Source: Acidobacteriota bacterium (GTDB lineage: Bacteria > Acidobacteriota > Blastocatellia > Pyrinomonadales > Pyrinomonadaceae). Taken from it: 64,000 nucleotides of DNA. A program made the translations under genes and the position numbers. This document shows, one piece after another, positions 35,484 to 45,367 of the stretch (its first letter is position 1; each line of letters starts with the position of its first letter). The DNA lies in the NCBI GenBank assembly GCA_018269005.1, contig JAFDVK010000018.1, positions 54,949 through 118,948 on the forward strand. The letters run 5' to 3'. Under the pieces are notes generated by a model, which saw only the letters and a program-made list of their open reading frames with translations, was not told the DNA's origin and made no database searches.

Positions 35484-36239
35484 CTATCTGAGCGGTGTCT
35501 GCCTTTCGAAGTCATCCTTGTATGTGATCACATCGACGGACACCATAAGCCTTTCCTGTAGAACTTCTTGATAAGGTCCTGCCCATGCACCGCGTATCGC
35601 AAACACCTTTTTGCCTCCAATCGTTCGTTCGGAAATTTTCATTCCCGGCTTCGTCGGTGTCCAGCCTATCATCAGCACAACTTCGGACGCCGTGGCCTTT
35701 GCCTGCTGCTCCTCCTTTGGCGGTGCGTAGTACGGACTCATTTCCACAACTGGATGGGGCAACTTAACAGTTCCGACAAGTTTCCCCTGCGGCGGTAGGA
35801 GGCGTGCGAATGGGATCTCCTTTCGAGCTACATCAATCGCCTGCGGAAGCGGAAGATCTGCTCGAATAACGTTGAGGACGTTCGAATCGACAAGAAAGAC
35901 ATAAGCCCCGTCGTCATCGATCTTCTGCTCATTGCCTTCATACTTGATCATCCGATCCCAGACATATTGCTCCTGATCCGTGTGGTTTTCCACGGTGTAC
36001 TCGATCAACAGGCCCGCAGTCGTGTTTTTCGCTGTCGCCTTCAAAGAAATTGGGTTTGATGTCTGCTCACTCATAAATCTGTCCTTCCCGTCATTTGTCG
36101 CCGGCTCGGGTCTTGCAACCGTTGGGGTTCCCGCGGCAGTTGCACCAACCCCAGAATTGCCATTGTGAGAGCCGGTTAAGATCCCGCAAGCAATTGACAG
36201 GACGGTTCCGCTCGTGAGTATAACCGAAAGTATCCTCAA
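35484..36239 (-). CDS. Hypothetical lipoprotein next to vgrG, candidate immunity protein
   Basis: 251 aa from a TTG at 36239. The start is set by the strong TAGGAGG, which also contains the vgrG stop, 7 bases upstream; the two genes are translationally coupled. The signal segment ends VLSIACG, a lipobox, so the protein would sit in the periplasm or outer membrane. The mature part (ENHTDQEQYVWDRMIKYEGN and later IGWTPTKPGMKISERTIGGK) looks like a beta-sandwich with no catalytic motif. Position directly after a VgrG with a toxin-like domain makes an immunity role plausible; this is inference only. Confidence 0.6.
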   Translation of the reverse strand: MRILSVILTSGTVLSIACGILTGSHNGNSGVGATAAGTPTVARPEPATNDGKDRFMSEQTSNPISLKATAKNTTAGLLIEYTVENHTDQEQYVWDRMIKYEGNEQKIDDDGAYVFLVDSNVLNVIRADLPLPQAIDVARKEIPFARLLPPQGKLVGTVKLPHPVVEMSPYYAPPKEEQQAKATASEVVLMIGWTPTKPGMKISERTIGGKKVFAIRGAWAGPYQEVLQERLMVSVDVITYKDDFERQTPLR

Positions 36240-36248
36240 ATCACCCTC

Positions 36249-38951
36249 CTAAGACGCAGGAACGATCGAGCTGTCGTGATCAGTACGTCGATCCGGGCTT
36301 CCGAGATCTTCAAGGATCTTATTTTGAGTTATCGGATCATTCGCGTGCCCGTGGATACCTATGGTCTGCGATTCTTCTTCATTGCTTCCCGCTTCAGCCG
36401 GCTCCGGATTGTCCCTTAGATTCGTTCCGGTGTCGTTGTGCATGGCATGTATCATCTCATGTCCCAACAATGCTGACTGCGGCAGGTCTGCTGTCGTACC
36501 GTCAGGCCGAGTGTAAGGGCCGTCGGGAACATCCGGATTGTAAAAGATCGTGGTATCGCTACCCTGACCGGGTGTAACGGAGCCGGCCTGGTCGTGACGC
36601 CTAGCCAATGCACCGTTCCTTCTTGCAGTCGCCTCGTCGAGGGTTTCGATCGTAGTTGTATGCGTACCGTTATTGATGTTATCCATAACCTGTCTGCCAG
36701 TCGGCGTGTTATAGAGCTCCGACAAGGTTGTCATGGTCTTTGCCGCATATTCGTCGGTTCCTTTTACCCTTAGCCTTTCGCCGCCGACGCTGTATGTGCC
36801 GTCTTCATTGCGGGTGACGCTTGGGGCGTGCTGACCGTTCAGTGTACGGCGTCTGCGTCCACCGCCTCCTCCGCCGGAACGCGGACGGTCAAGGTAACCC
36901 GGTTCGCCCGTATCTGCCGCCTCGGCATCGAGCGGATCGTCAATTGTCGCAGGTCCGGTCGGCTGTGCAGATCCGCCAGAGTTGATCTTGACCATAGGAC
37001 CTTGGATCGTAATGCCCATCATATCAACAATGACGCAGCTAGAACCGACCTTCAAGGTTACGCTTTGCGAACCCTCAAGCGTGATCTTTTGAGCGTTGAC
37101 CTCGACCTTGCTCTTGACGACGGTTTGCTGATTGCTGTCATAGCCTTCAACAACGTCGCCCTTGACGCCTTCGTTGAGTTTGCCGTCGATGCCGATGTAG
37201 TTGTCGGCCTTGACGTGGAGGTCATAGTTGCCGCCGACGGTGATGGCGAGGTTGCCGCCCGGTTTATTGTCCGAGCGTACGCCGATCACTTCCTGTCGGT
37301 TACCGCCGCAGGTCTCGTACATCGAGCCTTTGGCCCGAAGGTCGTAACGCTTTTGCGAGTGGATAAAGACCTGCTCTTTGCCCTGCTTATCTTCAAAGCG
37401 AAGTTCGTTAAAGCCTTTGCCGTCGTCCGGGCTCGTGCGTGTTTTTATGTACGTCAGAGTCTTGAATTTCGGGAGATCGTAATGCGGCATCGTCTCGGGG
37501 TTATAGACCGAGCCTGTGATGATCGGCTGATCCGGATCGCCCTCGAGAAAATCGACCATCACTTCCTGGCCGATACGCGGGATGAACATAGTGCCCCACT
37601 TGTTGCCGGCGATGCTTGTCCCCACGCGGAGCCAGCACGAAGAAGCTGCATTGAACTGCCCATCGCGATCCCAATAGAACTGCACTTTCACGCGGCCGTA
37701 TTTATCGACAAAGATCTCTTCGCCCGACGGGCCGACAACTACGGCCGTCTGGCTGCCGTGCATAACGGGACGCGGCGTAACCCGTGCCGGACGGAACGGA
37801 GCCTGCCCTTCGCCCTGCGGGATCGACGAAAAGCTCACAACGTACGCACGGGCGCGTTCTTCATCCGACACGTAGCCCGGATCCTGAAGAGCCTCGATCT
37901 TCGTCGATACGATGGTGTGATTCCGGTTATTCTCGGCCGTCGGGTGTGTCGTCAGCTTGAATTTAAAGCCCGGTATCAGCGCACAAGAGTCCGATGACCC
38001 GACCGCCGTCTTGTATGCGACGTCGATCTCCTGCTGGCGAACGTCGATCGTATGCTGGCGTGCCGGAAAGACCTTTGAGAGTTCGCTCGGCTGTTCACCG
38101 CCGCTCGAATTGATGCCGTCGAAGAGCTTCGCATATTCGCCGTGATAGCTGTAAACTTCGTTGTCGCGATTGCCGTTCACATCGAAGCGGCTCATCTGCT
38201 CGGCCTCAAGCGTGTTGGTCGGCAGTTGGAAATGATGGTCGCGAACGCGATATTTTCCCGTCCTGAGCTGATTCGAGACGTGGAACGAATTGATCGCACC
38301 TTCCCATTCATCCGGGTTGACCGAAATGTCGGTCAGAAAAGGGAGTTCCGCCTTTGACGGACAAGCGGCGATCGCCGTGTCCGAATCGGCGATCACAAGC
38401 GTGTGCCCGGAACTCGTGTGCTCGAAGAAGTAGAAGATACCTTCTTCTTCCATCAGACGCGAAGCGAAATCCCAGTCCGACTCGCGATACTGAACGCAGT
38501 AATTGCGCGGCTCGTAATTCCCCGAGAGTCGAAGGCTCGGGTTGAAACCTTCGAGCACTTTGGTCAGCACGTCAGGAATTGAAAGATTCTGAAAAATGCG
38601 ATTATGGGAACTTTGCGTCAGCAGCCAGACCTGCGGACGGACGACCGCACGATATTTTGAAAAGCGTTCGTCGCGGCTGCCCTGCGAAAAACGGGTACAA
38701 ATGCCGTGGAAATAGCGGTTCGCTCCGTCGCGTTGGTTCGCCGCGACAGACATCGGTTTGTTCAGGACCTGATCGGGCGTGATCGTGAACGCCTCATAGC
38801 CGCCTTCCTCTTCATCGTGCAAAAGATCAAGCTCGAAGGTAAAAAGCTGCGACAAACCTTCGGTCGCACGCAGGCTATGGATAACGACCTCCTCATTTGG
38901 AAAGGAGGCTGTCGCAAAATTTAAGAGTCTTCCTTCTTGGCTCAGTGCCAT
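36249..38951 (-). CDS. vgrG: VgrG/TssI spike protein with C-terminal HExxH (M91-like) peptidase domain
   Basis: 900 aa from the ATG at 38951; an in-frame start at 38996 adds 15 residues and is not preferred. Residues 10-480 are the gp27-like part (VVIHSLRATEGLSQLFTFEL, YRESDWDFASRLMEEEGIFY). The gp5-like OB region has GPSGEEIFVDKYGRVKVQFY, SSCWLRVGTSIAGNKWG and GQEVMVDFLEGDPDQPI. The beta-helix needle ends near 660, followed by a Gly/Arg linker. The last 200 residues carry LLGHEMIHAMHND (H831, E832, H835), a zinc-peptidase site as in M91 (NleD-like) effectors. It is therefore an evolved VgrG delivering a protease-like toxin. The following lipoprotein gene is a candidate immunity gene. Confidence 0.9.
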   Translation of the reverse strand: MALSQEGRLLNFATASFPNEEVVIHSLRATEGLSQLFTFELDLLHDEEEGGYEAFTITPDQVLNKPMSVAANQRDGANRYFHGICTRFSQGSRDERFSKYRAVVRPQVWLLTQSSHNRIFQNLSIPDVLTKVLEGFNPSLRLSGNYEPRNYCVQYRESDWDFASRLMEEEGIFYFFEHTSSGHTLVIADSDTAIAACPSKAELPFLTDISVNPDEWEGAINSFHVSNQLRTGKYRVRDHHFQLPTNTLEAEQMSRFDVNGNRDNEVYSYHGEYAKLFDGINSSGGEQPSELSKVFPARQHTIDVRQQEIDVAYKTAVGSSDSCALIPGFKFKLTTHPTAENNRNHTIVSTKIEALQDPGYVSDEERARAYVVSFSSIPQGEGQAPFRPARVTPRPVMHGSQTAVVVGPSGEEIFVDKYGRVKVQFYWDRDGQFNAASSCWLRVGTSIAGNKWGTMFIPRIGQEVMVDFLEGDPDQPIITGSVYNPETMPHYDLPKFKTLTYIKTRTSPDDGKGFNELRFEDKQGKEQVFIHSQKRYDLRAKGSMYETCGGNRQEVIGVRSDNKPGGNLAITVGGNYDLHVKADNYIGIDGKLNEGVKGDVVEGYDSNQQTVVKSKVEVNAQKITLEGSQSVTLKVGSSCVIVDMMGITIQGPMVKINSGGSAQPTGPATIDDPLDAEAADTGEPGYLDRPRSGGGGGGRRRRTLNGQHAPSVTRNEDGTYSVGGERLRVKGTDEYAAKTMTTLSELYNTPTGRQVMDNINNGTHTTTIETLDEATARRNGALARRHDQAGSVTPGQGSDTTIFYNPDVPDGPYTRPDGTTADLPQSALLGHEMIHAMHNDTGTNLRDNPEPAEAGSNEEESQTIGIHGHANDPITQNKILEDLGSPDRRTDHDSSIVPAS

Positions 38952-39050
38952 AATCTTTTCAGGTCCTGCCGACGGCCTTTTTCTGCTCGAAAACAACTAA
39001 AGACGAGCCGCCTAACGATAAATGGACGCGAGTATTGCCTCAGTTTTGCC

Positions 39051-39647
39051 TTAATAACGCATCGTAAATCGCGGATCGGGCCGAGCTGGTGCCGGATCCG
39101 GCGGATTAGGGTGTTCGACGAACTCCGCTAGGACGGTCCCGTCCCGGTCATAACGCACTACGTGGCCTTCCCAATTGCCGAATTCTATCGGTGACGATTC
39201 GCAGTCAAAAAAACTGCATCGCTCGACACTTGTATATTCCTGCCTTTCGCGGGCAGCCGTAACCTCTGCGTGTGCGATGATCGCCATCTGGCGGCAAAGC
39301 TCGTCGCCCTCGCTGCGCCGCGTCATATGTGTTTCGGCGGCGTGGCAAACGTATAGAACGATGTGATCGACAAGGCCGCGCAGACGGCTGAAATAATGCA
39401 CCGTCTGATAGCTGATCAGATCCGAACAGAATTGGATCGCCGTCGTATCAAGGTCCCGCACGTAAAGGCCGTGAGCCATGATCGACAGCCTGCGAATACC
39501 TGCGTGCAGGACGGCGATATCAAGAGCCTGTTCGAAAAAATCGTCGAGCGTGGTCGATTCGTTAACAGTGATCGTGAAGGTATCGCGCGACGCGGACGGC
39601 GTCCGCCCTTCGAGCCGAGTGTCATGTGCGATCAAGTTAACAGGCAT
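39051..39647 (-). CDS. Hypothetical T6SS-linked protein with HG...C pattern
   Basis: 198 aa, between tssH and vgrG. No family is recognised with confidence. The core alternates hydrophobic strands and helices: LDIAVLHAGIRRLSIMAHGLY, then LVDHIVLYVCHAAETH. H59 in MAHG and C101 in YVCHA occupy the ends of two strands, as the His-Cys dyad does in clan CD (caspase/CHAT) peptidases. The C-terminus is Pro/Asp-rich. AGGAG lies upstream. It may be an effector or adaptor loaded on the spike; protease activity is speculative. Confidence 0.6.
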   Translation of the reverse strand: MPVNLIAHDTRLEGRTPSASRDTFTITVNESTTLDDFFEQALDIAVLHAGIRRLSIMAHGLYVRDLDTTAIQFCSDLISYQTVHYFSRLRGLVDHIVLYVCHAAETHMTRRSEGDELCRQMAIIAHAEVTAARERQEYTSVERCSFFDCESSPIEFGNWEGHVVRYDRDGTVLAEFVEHPNPPDPAPARPDPRFTMRY

Positions 39648-39664
39648 CGTCCTTTTCTCCTAGG

Positions 39665-42424
39665 TCAGGCAAAGTTATAGGTAAAGTTCTCCCCTTCACC
39701 GACCGCGACACGAATGCTCGTTAGAGCATCGCCCTGCGCCATTCTCGACAGAACTTCACCGGACATTTCCGGCAGCAGCGTTCCCGTAAGGATGTTATAA
39801 ACATTTCGGGCTCCGCTATCGACGTCCGTGCAGCGTTTTGCGATCGTATCGACAACGTTATCGTCGTAGCTGAACGCCGCGTTGTGATTGTCCTTGATCC
39901 GCTGGGCGATCTTGCCGAGCTGGAGTTTGATGATAAGCCGCAGGATCTCATCGGAGATCGGATAATACGGAACCGTCACCATTCGGCCCAACAGTGCGGG
40001 CTTGAAAGCCTTGTTCAGTTCCGGCTTGACGGCATCGACAAGGCCGTCCGGCCCGGGCCGCGTATCCGGATCCGCACAGAGTTTCATTATCGTGTCCGTT
40101 CCGACGTTAGATGTGAGCAAAATGATGCAGTTCTTGAAATCGATCTCGCGGCCTTCGCCGTCTTCGAGAACGCCTTTATCGAACACCTGGAAGAAGAGTT
40201 CCATCACGTCCGGGTGAGCTTTCTCGACCTCATCGAGCAGAACGACGGAGTACGGCTTTCTGCGGACAGCTTCGGTGAGCACGCCGCCTTCGCCGTAGCC
40301 GACATATCCCGGAGGCGAGCCCTTGAGGCTCGAAACCGTGTGTGCTTCCTGATACTCGCTCATATTGATCGAGATCAGATTGCGTTCGCCGCCGTAAAGC
40401 GATTCGGCGAGTGCTAGTGCCGTTTCCGTCTTACCGACGCCCGACGTACCGACAAGCAGGAACACGCCGATCGGACGTTTCGGGTCGGTAAGTCCGGCAC
40501 GCGAGGTGCGAATACGCTGTGCGATAGCATCGAGCGCGTGATCCTGGCCGAGAACGCGTTCACGAAGCGTGCCAGCAAGATTTAGAACGGCATTGATCTC
40601 GTCGGCGACCATCTTGCCGATCGGAATGCCCGTCCAGCCCGAAATGACCTCCGCGACAGAGCCGCCGTCAACGACAGGATGCATCAGCGGATCTTCGCCC
40701 TGCACCTTTTTCAATTCCTCGTTCGTCGCCTTAAGTTCCGCACGAAGCGCTTCAGCGGCCTTGTCGTCGATCGGTTCGGGTGCAGGTGCGGCATCAGCAG
40801 CTTCAGCGGCCGGTTCCGCGGCCTCGCCGTCAGAGCTTTCGCCTGCCGCAGCCGCAGCCGCTTTGCCGTTAGCTGCAACTGCGTCGTCGAGCCGCGTTTG
40901 TTCAAGCTTGAAGCGAATATTGCGGATCTTTTCGACGAGTTCCTTTTCTTTTTCCCACTGGGCCGAAAGCCGCGAAAGCTCTTCTTCGGTCTCGGTGCGT
41001 TTGGTCTTCAGCTCAACAAGGCGTGTGTCGTGTCCCGCACCCGTAACCTGTTCGCGTTCGAGCGAATCGATCTCGGACGTAAGATTCTGCACGCGGCGTG
41101 TCGCATCTTCGAGCGAAGCAGGCGTCGCCCCTTGCCCGATAGCGACCTTTGCGCACGCGGTATCGAGCACCGAGACGCTCTTGTCCGGAAGCTGGCGGCC
41201 GGTGATGTAGCGGGCAGAAAGCTTTACGCACTCGACGATCGCTTCGTCTAGCACGCGAACCTTGTGGTGATCTTCCATCTTGTCGGCGAGGCCGCGCATC
41301 ATCGCGATCGCCCTTTCTTCATCAGGCTCTTCGACCTTCACGACCTGAAAACGCCGTGCGAGTGCCGCATCCTTCTCGAAATACTTCTTGTACTCGGCCC
41401 AAGTGGTCGCCGCGATCGTGCGAAGTTCGCCGCGGGCGAGTGCGGGTTTGAGCAAGTTCGCAGCGTCGTTCTGTCCGGCCTGGCCGCCTGCACCGATGAG
41501 CGTATGGGCTTCGTCGATGAACATAATGATCGGCTGCGGCGAGGATTTCACTTCGTCGATCACGGATTTAAGGCGATTCTCGAATTCGCCCTTGACGCCC
41601 GCACCGGCCTGCAAAAGCCCGAGATCGAGCGATCGCACGGAGACGTTCTTCAAGCTGTCCGGGACATCGCCCGAAGCCACACGAGCCGCAAAACCTTCCA
41701 CAACGGCGGTCTTTCCTACGCCGGCCTCGCCCGTTAGGATCGGGTTGTTCTGACGTCGGCGCGTCAGGATGTCGATGATCTGCCGTATCTCGAAATCGCG
41801 TCCGAGGATCGGATCGATCTTGCCCGCGGCCGCTTTCGCCGTGAGGTCTTCGGTGTATTGATCGAGAGCCTTCGTCTTGCCCGGTACGCCCGCAGCGACA
41901 GGTGCGCCGTCCGAAGCACGGCCTTCGCCGAGAGCAACGGCCTCGCGGCCTTCGGCTGATTCAGCGGTCAGTTCATCGAGCTTCTTTGCGAGCGACTCCG
42001 GCGAGATGTGATTGAATTCCCGCGAAATGTCGCGGGCGATGCGCGCAAAACTCTCATTCGAGAGCAACGCAAGCACGAGATGTCCCGAACGAACTTTCGC
42101 TTCGCCAAAATCGACGGAGGCGAGCAGCCACGCATCCTGTATCCAACGCGGGATGCGTTCGCTCAAGCCCGGCGTACGCGAATTGCCGGTCTTCAGGCTC
42201 GCAAGCGATGAATCGATGTCTTTTGAAAGTCGATCGATATTCACCTCGTAATGCTTGCAGATGCGGTGAAGATCAGTGTCATTCTGTTCGAGGATCTTCG
42301 AAAGGATGTGCTCGATCTCGACGTCATAATTCGTTCGTGAAAGGCAGGCACCGGCGGCGCCTTCGAGCGCCGTGCGGCAAGTATCGTTCAATCGGCCGAC
42401 TAGGGATTTCAGATTTAAGTTCAT
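39665..42424 (-). CDS. tssH: T6SS sheath-disassembly ATPase ClpV (TssH)
   Basis: 919 aa Hsp100 ATPase. An N-terminal Clp_N domain (1-150) binds the sheath. AAA1 has Walker A GEAGVGKTA (232-240) and the Walker B region IIMFIDEAHTLIGAGG. AAA2 has GTSGVGKTE (near 650) and VVLLDEVEKAHPDVMELFFQ. The middle domain coil (about 420-580) contains an Ala/Glu-rich insertion (AAAAAAGESSDGEAAEPAAE) that is longer than usual. It recycles contracted TssBC sheath. The gene lies 18 bases after tssG in transcription order. Confidence 0.95.
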   Translation of the reverse strand: MNLNLKSLVGRLNDTCRTALEGAAGACLSRTNYDVEIEHILSKILEQNDTDLHRICKHYEVNIDRLSKDIDSSLASLKTGNSRTPGLSERIPRWIQDAWLLASVDFGEAKVRSGHLVLALLSNESFARIARDISREFNHISPESLAKKLDELTAESAEGREAVALGEGRASDGAPVAAGVPGKTKALDQYTEDLTAKAAAGKIDPILGRDFEIRQIIDILTRRRQNNPILTGEAGVGKTAVVEGFAARVASGDVPDSLKNVSVRSLDLGLLQAGAGVKGEFENRLKSVIDEVKSSPQPIIMFIDEAHTLIGAGGQAGQNDAANLLKPALARGELRTIAATTWAEYKKYFEKDAALARRFQVVKVEEPDEERAIAMMRGLADKMEDHHKVRVLDEAIVECVKLSARYITGRQLPDKSVSVLDTACAKVAIGQGATPASLEDATRRVQNLTSEIDSLEREQVTGAGHDTRLVELKTKRTETEEELSRLSAQWEKEKELVEKIRNIRFKLEQTRLDDAVAANGKAAAAAAGESSDGEAAEPAAEAADAAPAPEPIDDKAAEALRAELKATNEELKKVQGEDPLMHPVVDGGSVAEVISGWTGIPIGKMVADEINAVLNLAGTLRERVLGQDHALDAIAQRIRTSRAGLTDPKRPIGVFLLVGTSGVGKTETALALAESLYGGERNLISINMSEYQEAHTVSSLKGSPPGYVGYGEGGVLTEAVRRKPYSVVLLDEVEKAHPDVMELFFQVFDKGVLEDGEGREIDFKNCIILLTSNVGTDTIMKLCADPDTRPGPDGLVDAVKPELNKAFKPALLGRMVTVPYYPISDEILRLIIKLQLGKIAQRIKDNHNAAFSYDDNVVDTIAKRCTDVDSGARNVYNILTGTLLPEMSGEVLSRMAQGDALTSIRVAVGEGENFTYNFA

Positions 42425-42442
42425 AGGGATCTCTCTTGTGCG

Positions 42443-43453
42443 TTATGCCGCCATCTTCAGTACTACTTGATCGTCCGGCTCCTTAAAAGGTTTTGTCTTC
42501 AAAAAACTCGTCCAGCCGAGCGAAGGCCGCCGGATCGCGCGTGTCGTCAAGATCGTCGCAGGCACCTGTTTTGCCTCAAGGACAAGCTGGACATCAAAAT
42601 CGAGTTCGTCGCCAACCATGAATTTGACGATCGACTTAAGCGGCTGATGTGCAGTGCCGCTCGGCAAAAAAGCCTGAAAGCGTTTGAGATCAAGTGGTCC
42701 CAGTCTAACACGAAACTTGGACTGTTGATCCCAAACGCGGGTGCCAACTATGGCATTTCGACCTAAGCTGCTGTTTTTCGCGCCCAGCTGCGTTACGTCT
42801 CTGCCATCGAGCTGCAACCATTGACCGGAAAATTGCTCAACTTTTGCCTTAGCCGAGAAGTGGTCGCTGACCATGTTCGCGAGGGCATCGGCCGTATGGG
42901 GCGATTGGGCGATCAGCCCGGTATAGGGCAAAAGAGCCTCATCCTCGACGGCCATCCGGCCTCGAAGGCCGCGCGTGCCAAGTCCCGCAAGGTCATAAAG
43001 GTACGCGGTAAAACTCTCGTCGCCGGCTTCATAGCCGATCGGAAATCGATACTTCGCCCAGGCTCGATAGAACAGCGAAACGATGCGGTGCGTGAAGATG
43101 TCAAAGAACGCCCACATCGTCGTGTCCCGATGTCGTACCCGGTCAAGAACAAGTTCCGTGTAATGCGTCGGGAGCGCGCCGGAAACGCCGACGACGCCCA
43201 TAAAATTGACAAGCATCTCCAGGCGTTCGCTCTGGCCGGTCTCATCAATGACCTTTCGAGTTTCGTGGATCTCGCTGGCCGGAAAATCGAGAGTGATGCG
43301 GGAACGAAAACGCACGATCTCCTCATGCGGCATCGCCTCGCCGCCTACGCGCTTCTGATCTTTGTGTATGAGCCCGAGCAGTCGCACCGCCTGAAAGAAT
43401 TCATAGCTGTACGCTTGTTCTAAAAGCCCTTGCTCAGGCGATAAACGCGGCAT
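42443..43453 (-). CDS. tssG: T6SS baseplate protein TssG
   Basis: 336 aa TssG (VasB/ImpH) protein: EQAYSYEFFQAVRLLG, RFRSRITLDFPASEIHE, VNFMGVVGVSGALPTHYTEL, FFDIFTHRIVSLFYRAWAKY and WDQQSKFRVRLGPLDLKRFQ are the recognisable blocks. TssG joins two TssF copies in the baseplate wedge. It follows tssF with a 9-base gap. Length is typical. Confidence 0.93.
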   Translation of the reverse strand: MPRLSPEQGLLEQAYSYEFFQAVRLLGLIHKDQKRVGGEAMPHEEIVRFRSRITLDFPASEIHETRKVIDETGQSERLEMLVNFMGVVGVSGALPTHYTELVLDRVRHRDTTMWAFFDIFTHRIVSLFYRAWAKYRFPIGYEAGDESFTAYLYDLAGLGTRGLRGRMAVEDEALLPYTGLIAQSPHTADALANMVSDHFSAKAKVEQFSGQWLQLDGRDVTQLGAKNSSLGRNAIVGTRVWDQQSKFRVRLGPLDLKRFQAFLPSGTAHQPLKSIVKFMVGDELDFDVQLVLEAKQVPATILTTRAIRRPSLGWTSFLKTKPFKEPDDQVVLKMAA

Positions 43454-43462
43454 ATTCCGTTT

Positions 43463-45346
43463 CTAAAGCAGCTCTCGCGTGCCCGCACGCGGCGAAAATT
43501 CCCGAACCGTACCTTCACGCTGCTCTGTCCGTAAACTCAATTGATTAAAAGAGTTAAGCGATGCGTACATCGCAAGGAAACGCTCCAGCACACACGCAAA
43601 AAGAAAATAGCCCGAACCGACGAACTGCTCTTCGTCCATGGTGACCGTCGTTTCGACCCCACGGACAAATCCGGCTCCGACGCGTTTGCCGATCTGCCGA
43701 ACGACCTTGCGCGATTCAACGCTTTTTATCCCGAGTATCTGCTTGCGCATCGCCGGAGAATCGTCAAAATTATAGAGCATCAAGATCTCCTGCAACGCCT
43801 CGGGCGAACCTTTCTCGTCGTTTACAAGCGAGAGAAAATTGAGGCTCAAATGCGAGATCAACCGCCATTGTGCTCCTCTTCGCTGCGGCGGACGGATCGT
43901 CTCGGTCGGCTTTGTCAGGCAGCGAACCCGCGACAGGAGCGCCGTGCCTTCGACCTCGAAATCACCTTCTTTGCCGCCGAAAGGAAGCTTTGCCGGCAGG
44001 TCGCGGTTCGTGCAGGTCGCCTTTACGTTCAGCACGTCAACGGCCGGAACCTTCGGGTCGAAGTGATCGTCCACAAGCGAAATAAAGACCTCGCTGCCCT
44101 CGTCGTTTACGCGCTGCGACGGACGGCGGGCGGCGGACCAGTAAGATTTCCCCTTCTCGCCTCCATACGCGTGACGCATCGAATAGAACGGTGCGAATTC
44201 GCGCATCTCGTTCGAACGCGGATCGGTCGTTATCACCTCGTCGATCGAATAGACCTCGGTCGAAGACTGCCGATGCACGTCCGGTATCACCTGATATTCG
44301 AACCGCTGTTGGTTCAGATAGATCGGGTCCGAAAGTTTCTGGAATAGATTTACGATCGGCGTACATCCGAGCTTAAATGTCTCGGCCGTGATCGGAGCGA
44401 CAGGCGGCACGATATCGCGAAGGTGAATTATCAGATCGAAATGGCTGCCGACCTTTTTGGCGATCGCCTGATCGACGCCCATCACATCGACAAATAGATA
44501 CTTCTGCGGAAAGGCGAAATATTCCGTCAAAAATCTATAGCCGGAAAAACTTCGCTTCGTGTACGGCAAGAGGAACTCGTCCTCGCCAAAACCGACGGTT
44601 TTAAGTGCATCCTCAGCCGGAATGATGATCGGATCGGGCGGCTTCGGCGGCAGCATCGTCATCGTCCGAGAGCCGATCGGAGCTTCTTTTGCGTGAAACT
44701 CAACCGCCGTCGCGTGATTGAAGATAATCTCGTAGAGCGGGTAGATAAGCTGCGGATTGCCGTCGAGGTAAAAGCGGAATCGATCGGGAATGCTTGCGTC
44801 AACTCCGCGCTTGAACTCGTGCAGGTTCGCGTTGCCGAAGCACCGCATCGAGATCACGATCTTCGCTTCGGCGAACATACCGCGTGTGTCTTTCGGCGCC
44901 GGTGATTCCAGCGTTGCAGACTCGATCTCGATCGGGAAGAGATCCACGTCGTACGCCGTGCGGAATCGGCAAGGGCTGCCATCGACGGGCCGCGAATTAA
45001 GCCGCGTTTCCCTCTCGACACGCTGAACGGCCGTGAGTTTGTCCTTTGGCGAACCGTAGCTGAACTGTGAGATCGCCATCGACGGGATCGGAGCAAGATA
45101 GTGCGGATACAGGACGTTCAGGAACGCCTCTGTGATCTCAGGAAATTCGTCGTCGATCTTCAGCCCGACGCGAGCCGTTAAATAAGCAAACGACTCGATC
45201 AGACGCTCGACGTGCGGATCTTCGACGCGCTCTTCATCAAGTTCAAGGCGAGCTGCGATCTTCGGATAACGAAGTGCGAACTCAGCACCCATTCTGCGCA
45301 GAAAAACAAGCTCACGCTCGTAAAATGTTAGGAGTTCGTCACGCAT
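43463..45346 (-). CDS. tssF: T6SS baseplate protein TssF
   Basis: 627 aa TssF (VasA/ImpG). The start LLTFYERELVFLRRMGAEFA is the family hallmark, followed by YPKIAARLELDEERVEDPHV and LIESFAYLTARVGLKIDDEF. Later blocks include LNVLYPHYLAPIPSMAISQF and the C-terminal GSGYFLFACVLERFLAMYAS. It forms the wedge of the baseplate with TssE, TssG and TssK. It starts 21 bases after tssE. Confidence 0.95.
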   Translation of the reverse strand: MRDELLTFYERELVFLRRMGAEFALRYPKIAARLELDEERVEDPHVERLIESFAYLTARVGLKIDDEFPEITEAFLNVLYPHYLAPIPSMAISQFSYGSPKDKLTAVQRVERETRLNSRPVDGSPCRFRTAYDVDLFPIEIESATLESPAPKDTRGMFAEAKIVISMRCFGNANLHEFKRGVDASIPDRFRFYLDGNPQLIYPLYEIIFNHATAVEFHAKEAPIGSRTMTMLPPKPPDPIIIPAEDALKTVGFGEDEFLLPYTKRSFSGYRFLTEYFAFPQKYLFVDVMGVDQAIAKKVGSHFDLIIHLRDIVPPVAPITAETFKLGCTPIVNLFQKLSDPIYLNQQRFEYQVIPDVHRQSSTEVYSIDEVITTDPRSNEMREFAPFYSMRHAYGGEKGKSYWSAARRPSQRVNDEGSEVFISLVDDHFDPKVPAVDVLNVKATCTNRDLPAKLPFGGKEGDFEVEGTALLSRVRCLTKPTETIRPPQRRGAQWRLISHLSLNFLSLVNDEKGSPEALQEILMLYNFDDSPAMRKQILGIKSVESRKVVRQIGKRVGAGFVRGVETTVTMDEEQFVGSGYFLFACVLERFLAMYASLNSFNQLSLRTEQREGTVREFSPRAGTRELL

Positions 45347-45367
45347 TCAAGCTCAATTTCACTGACG

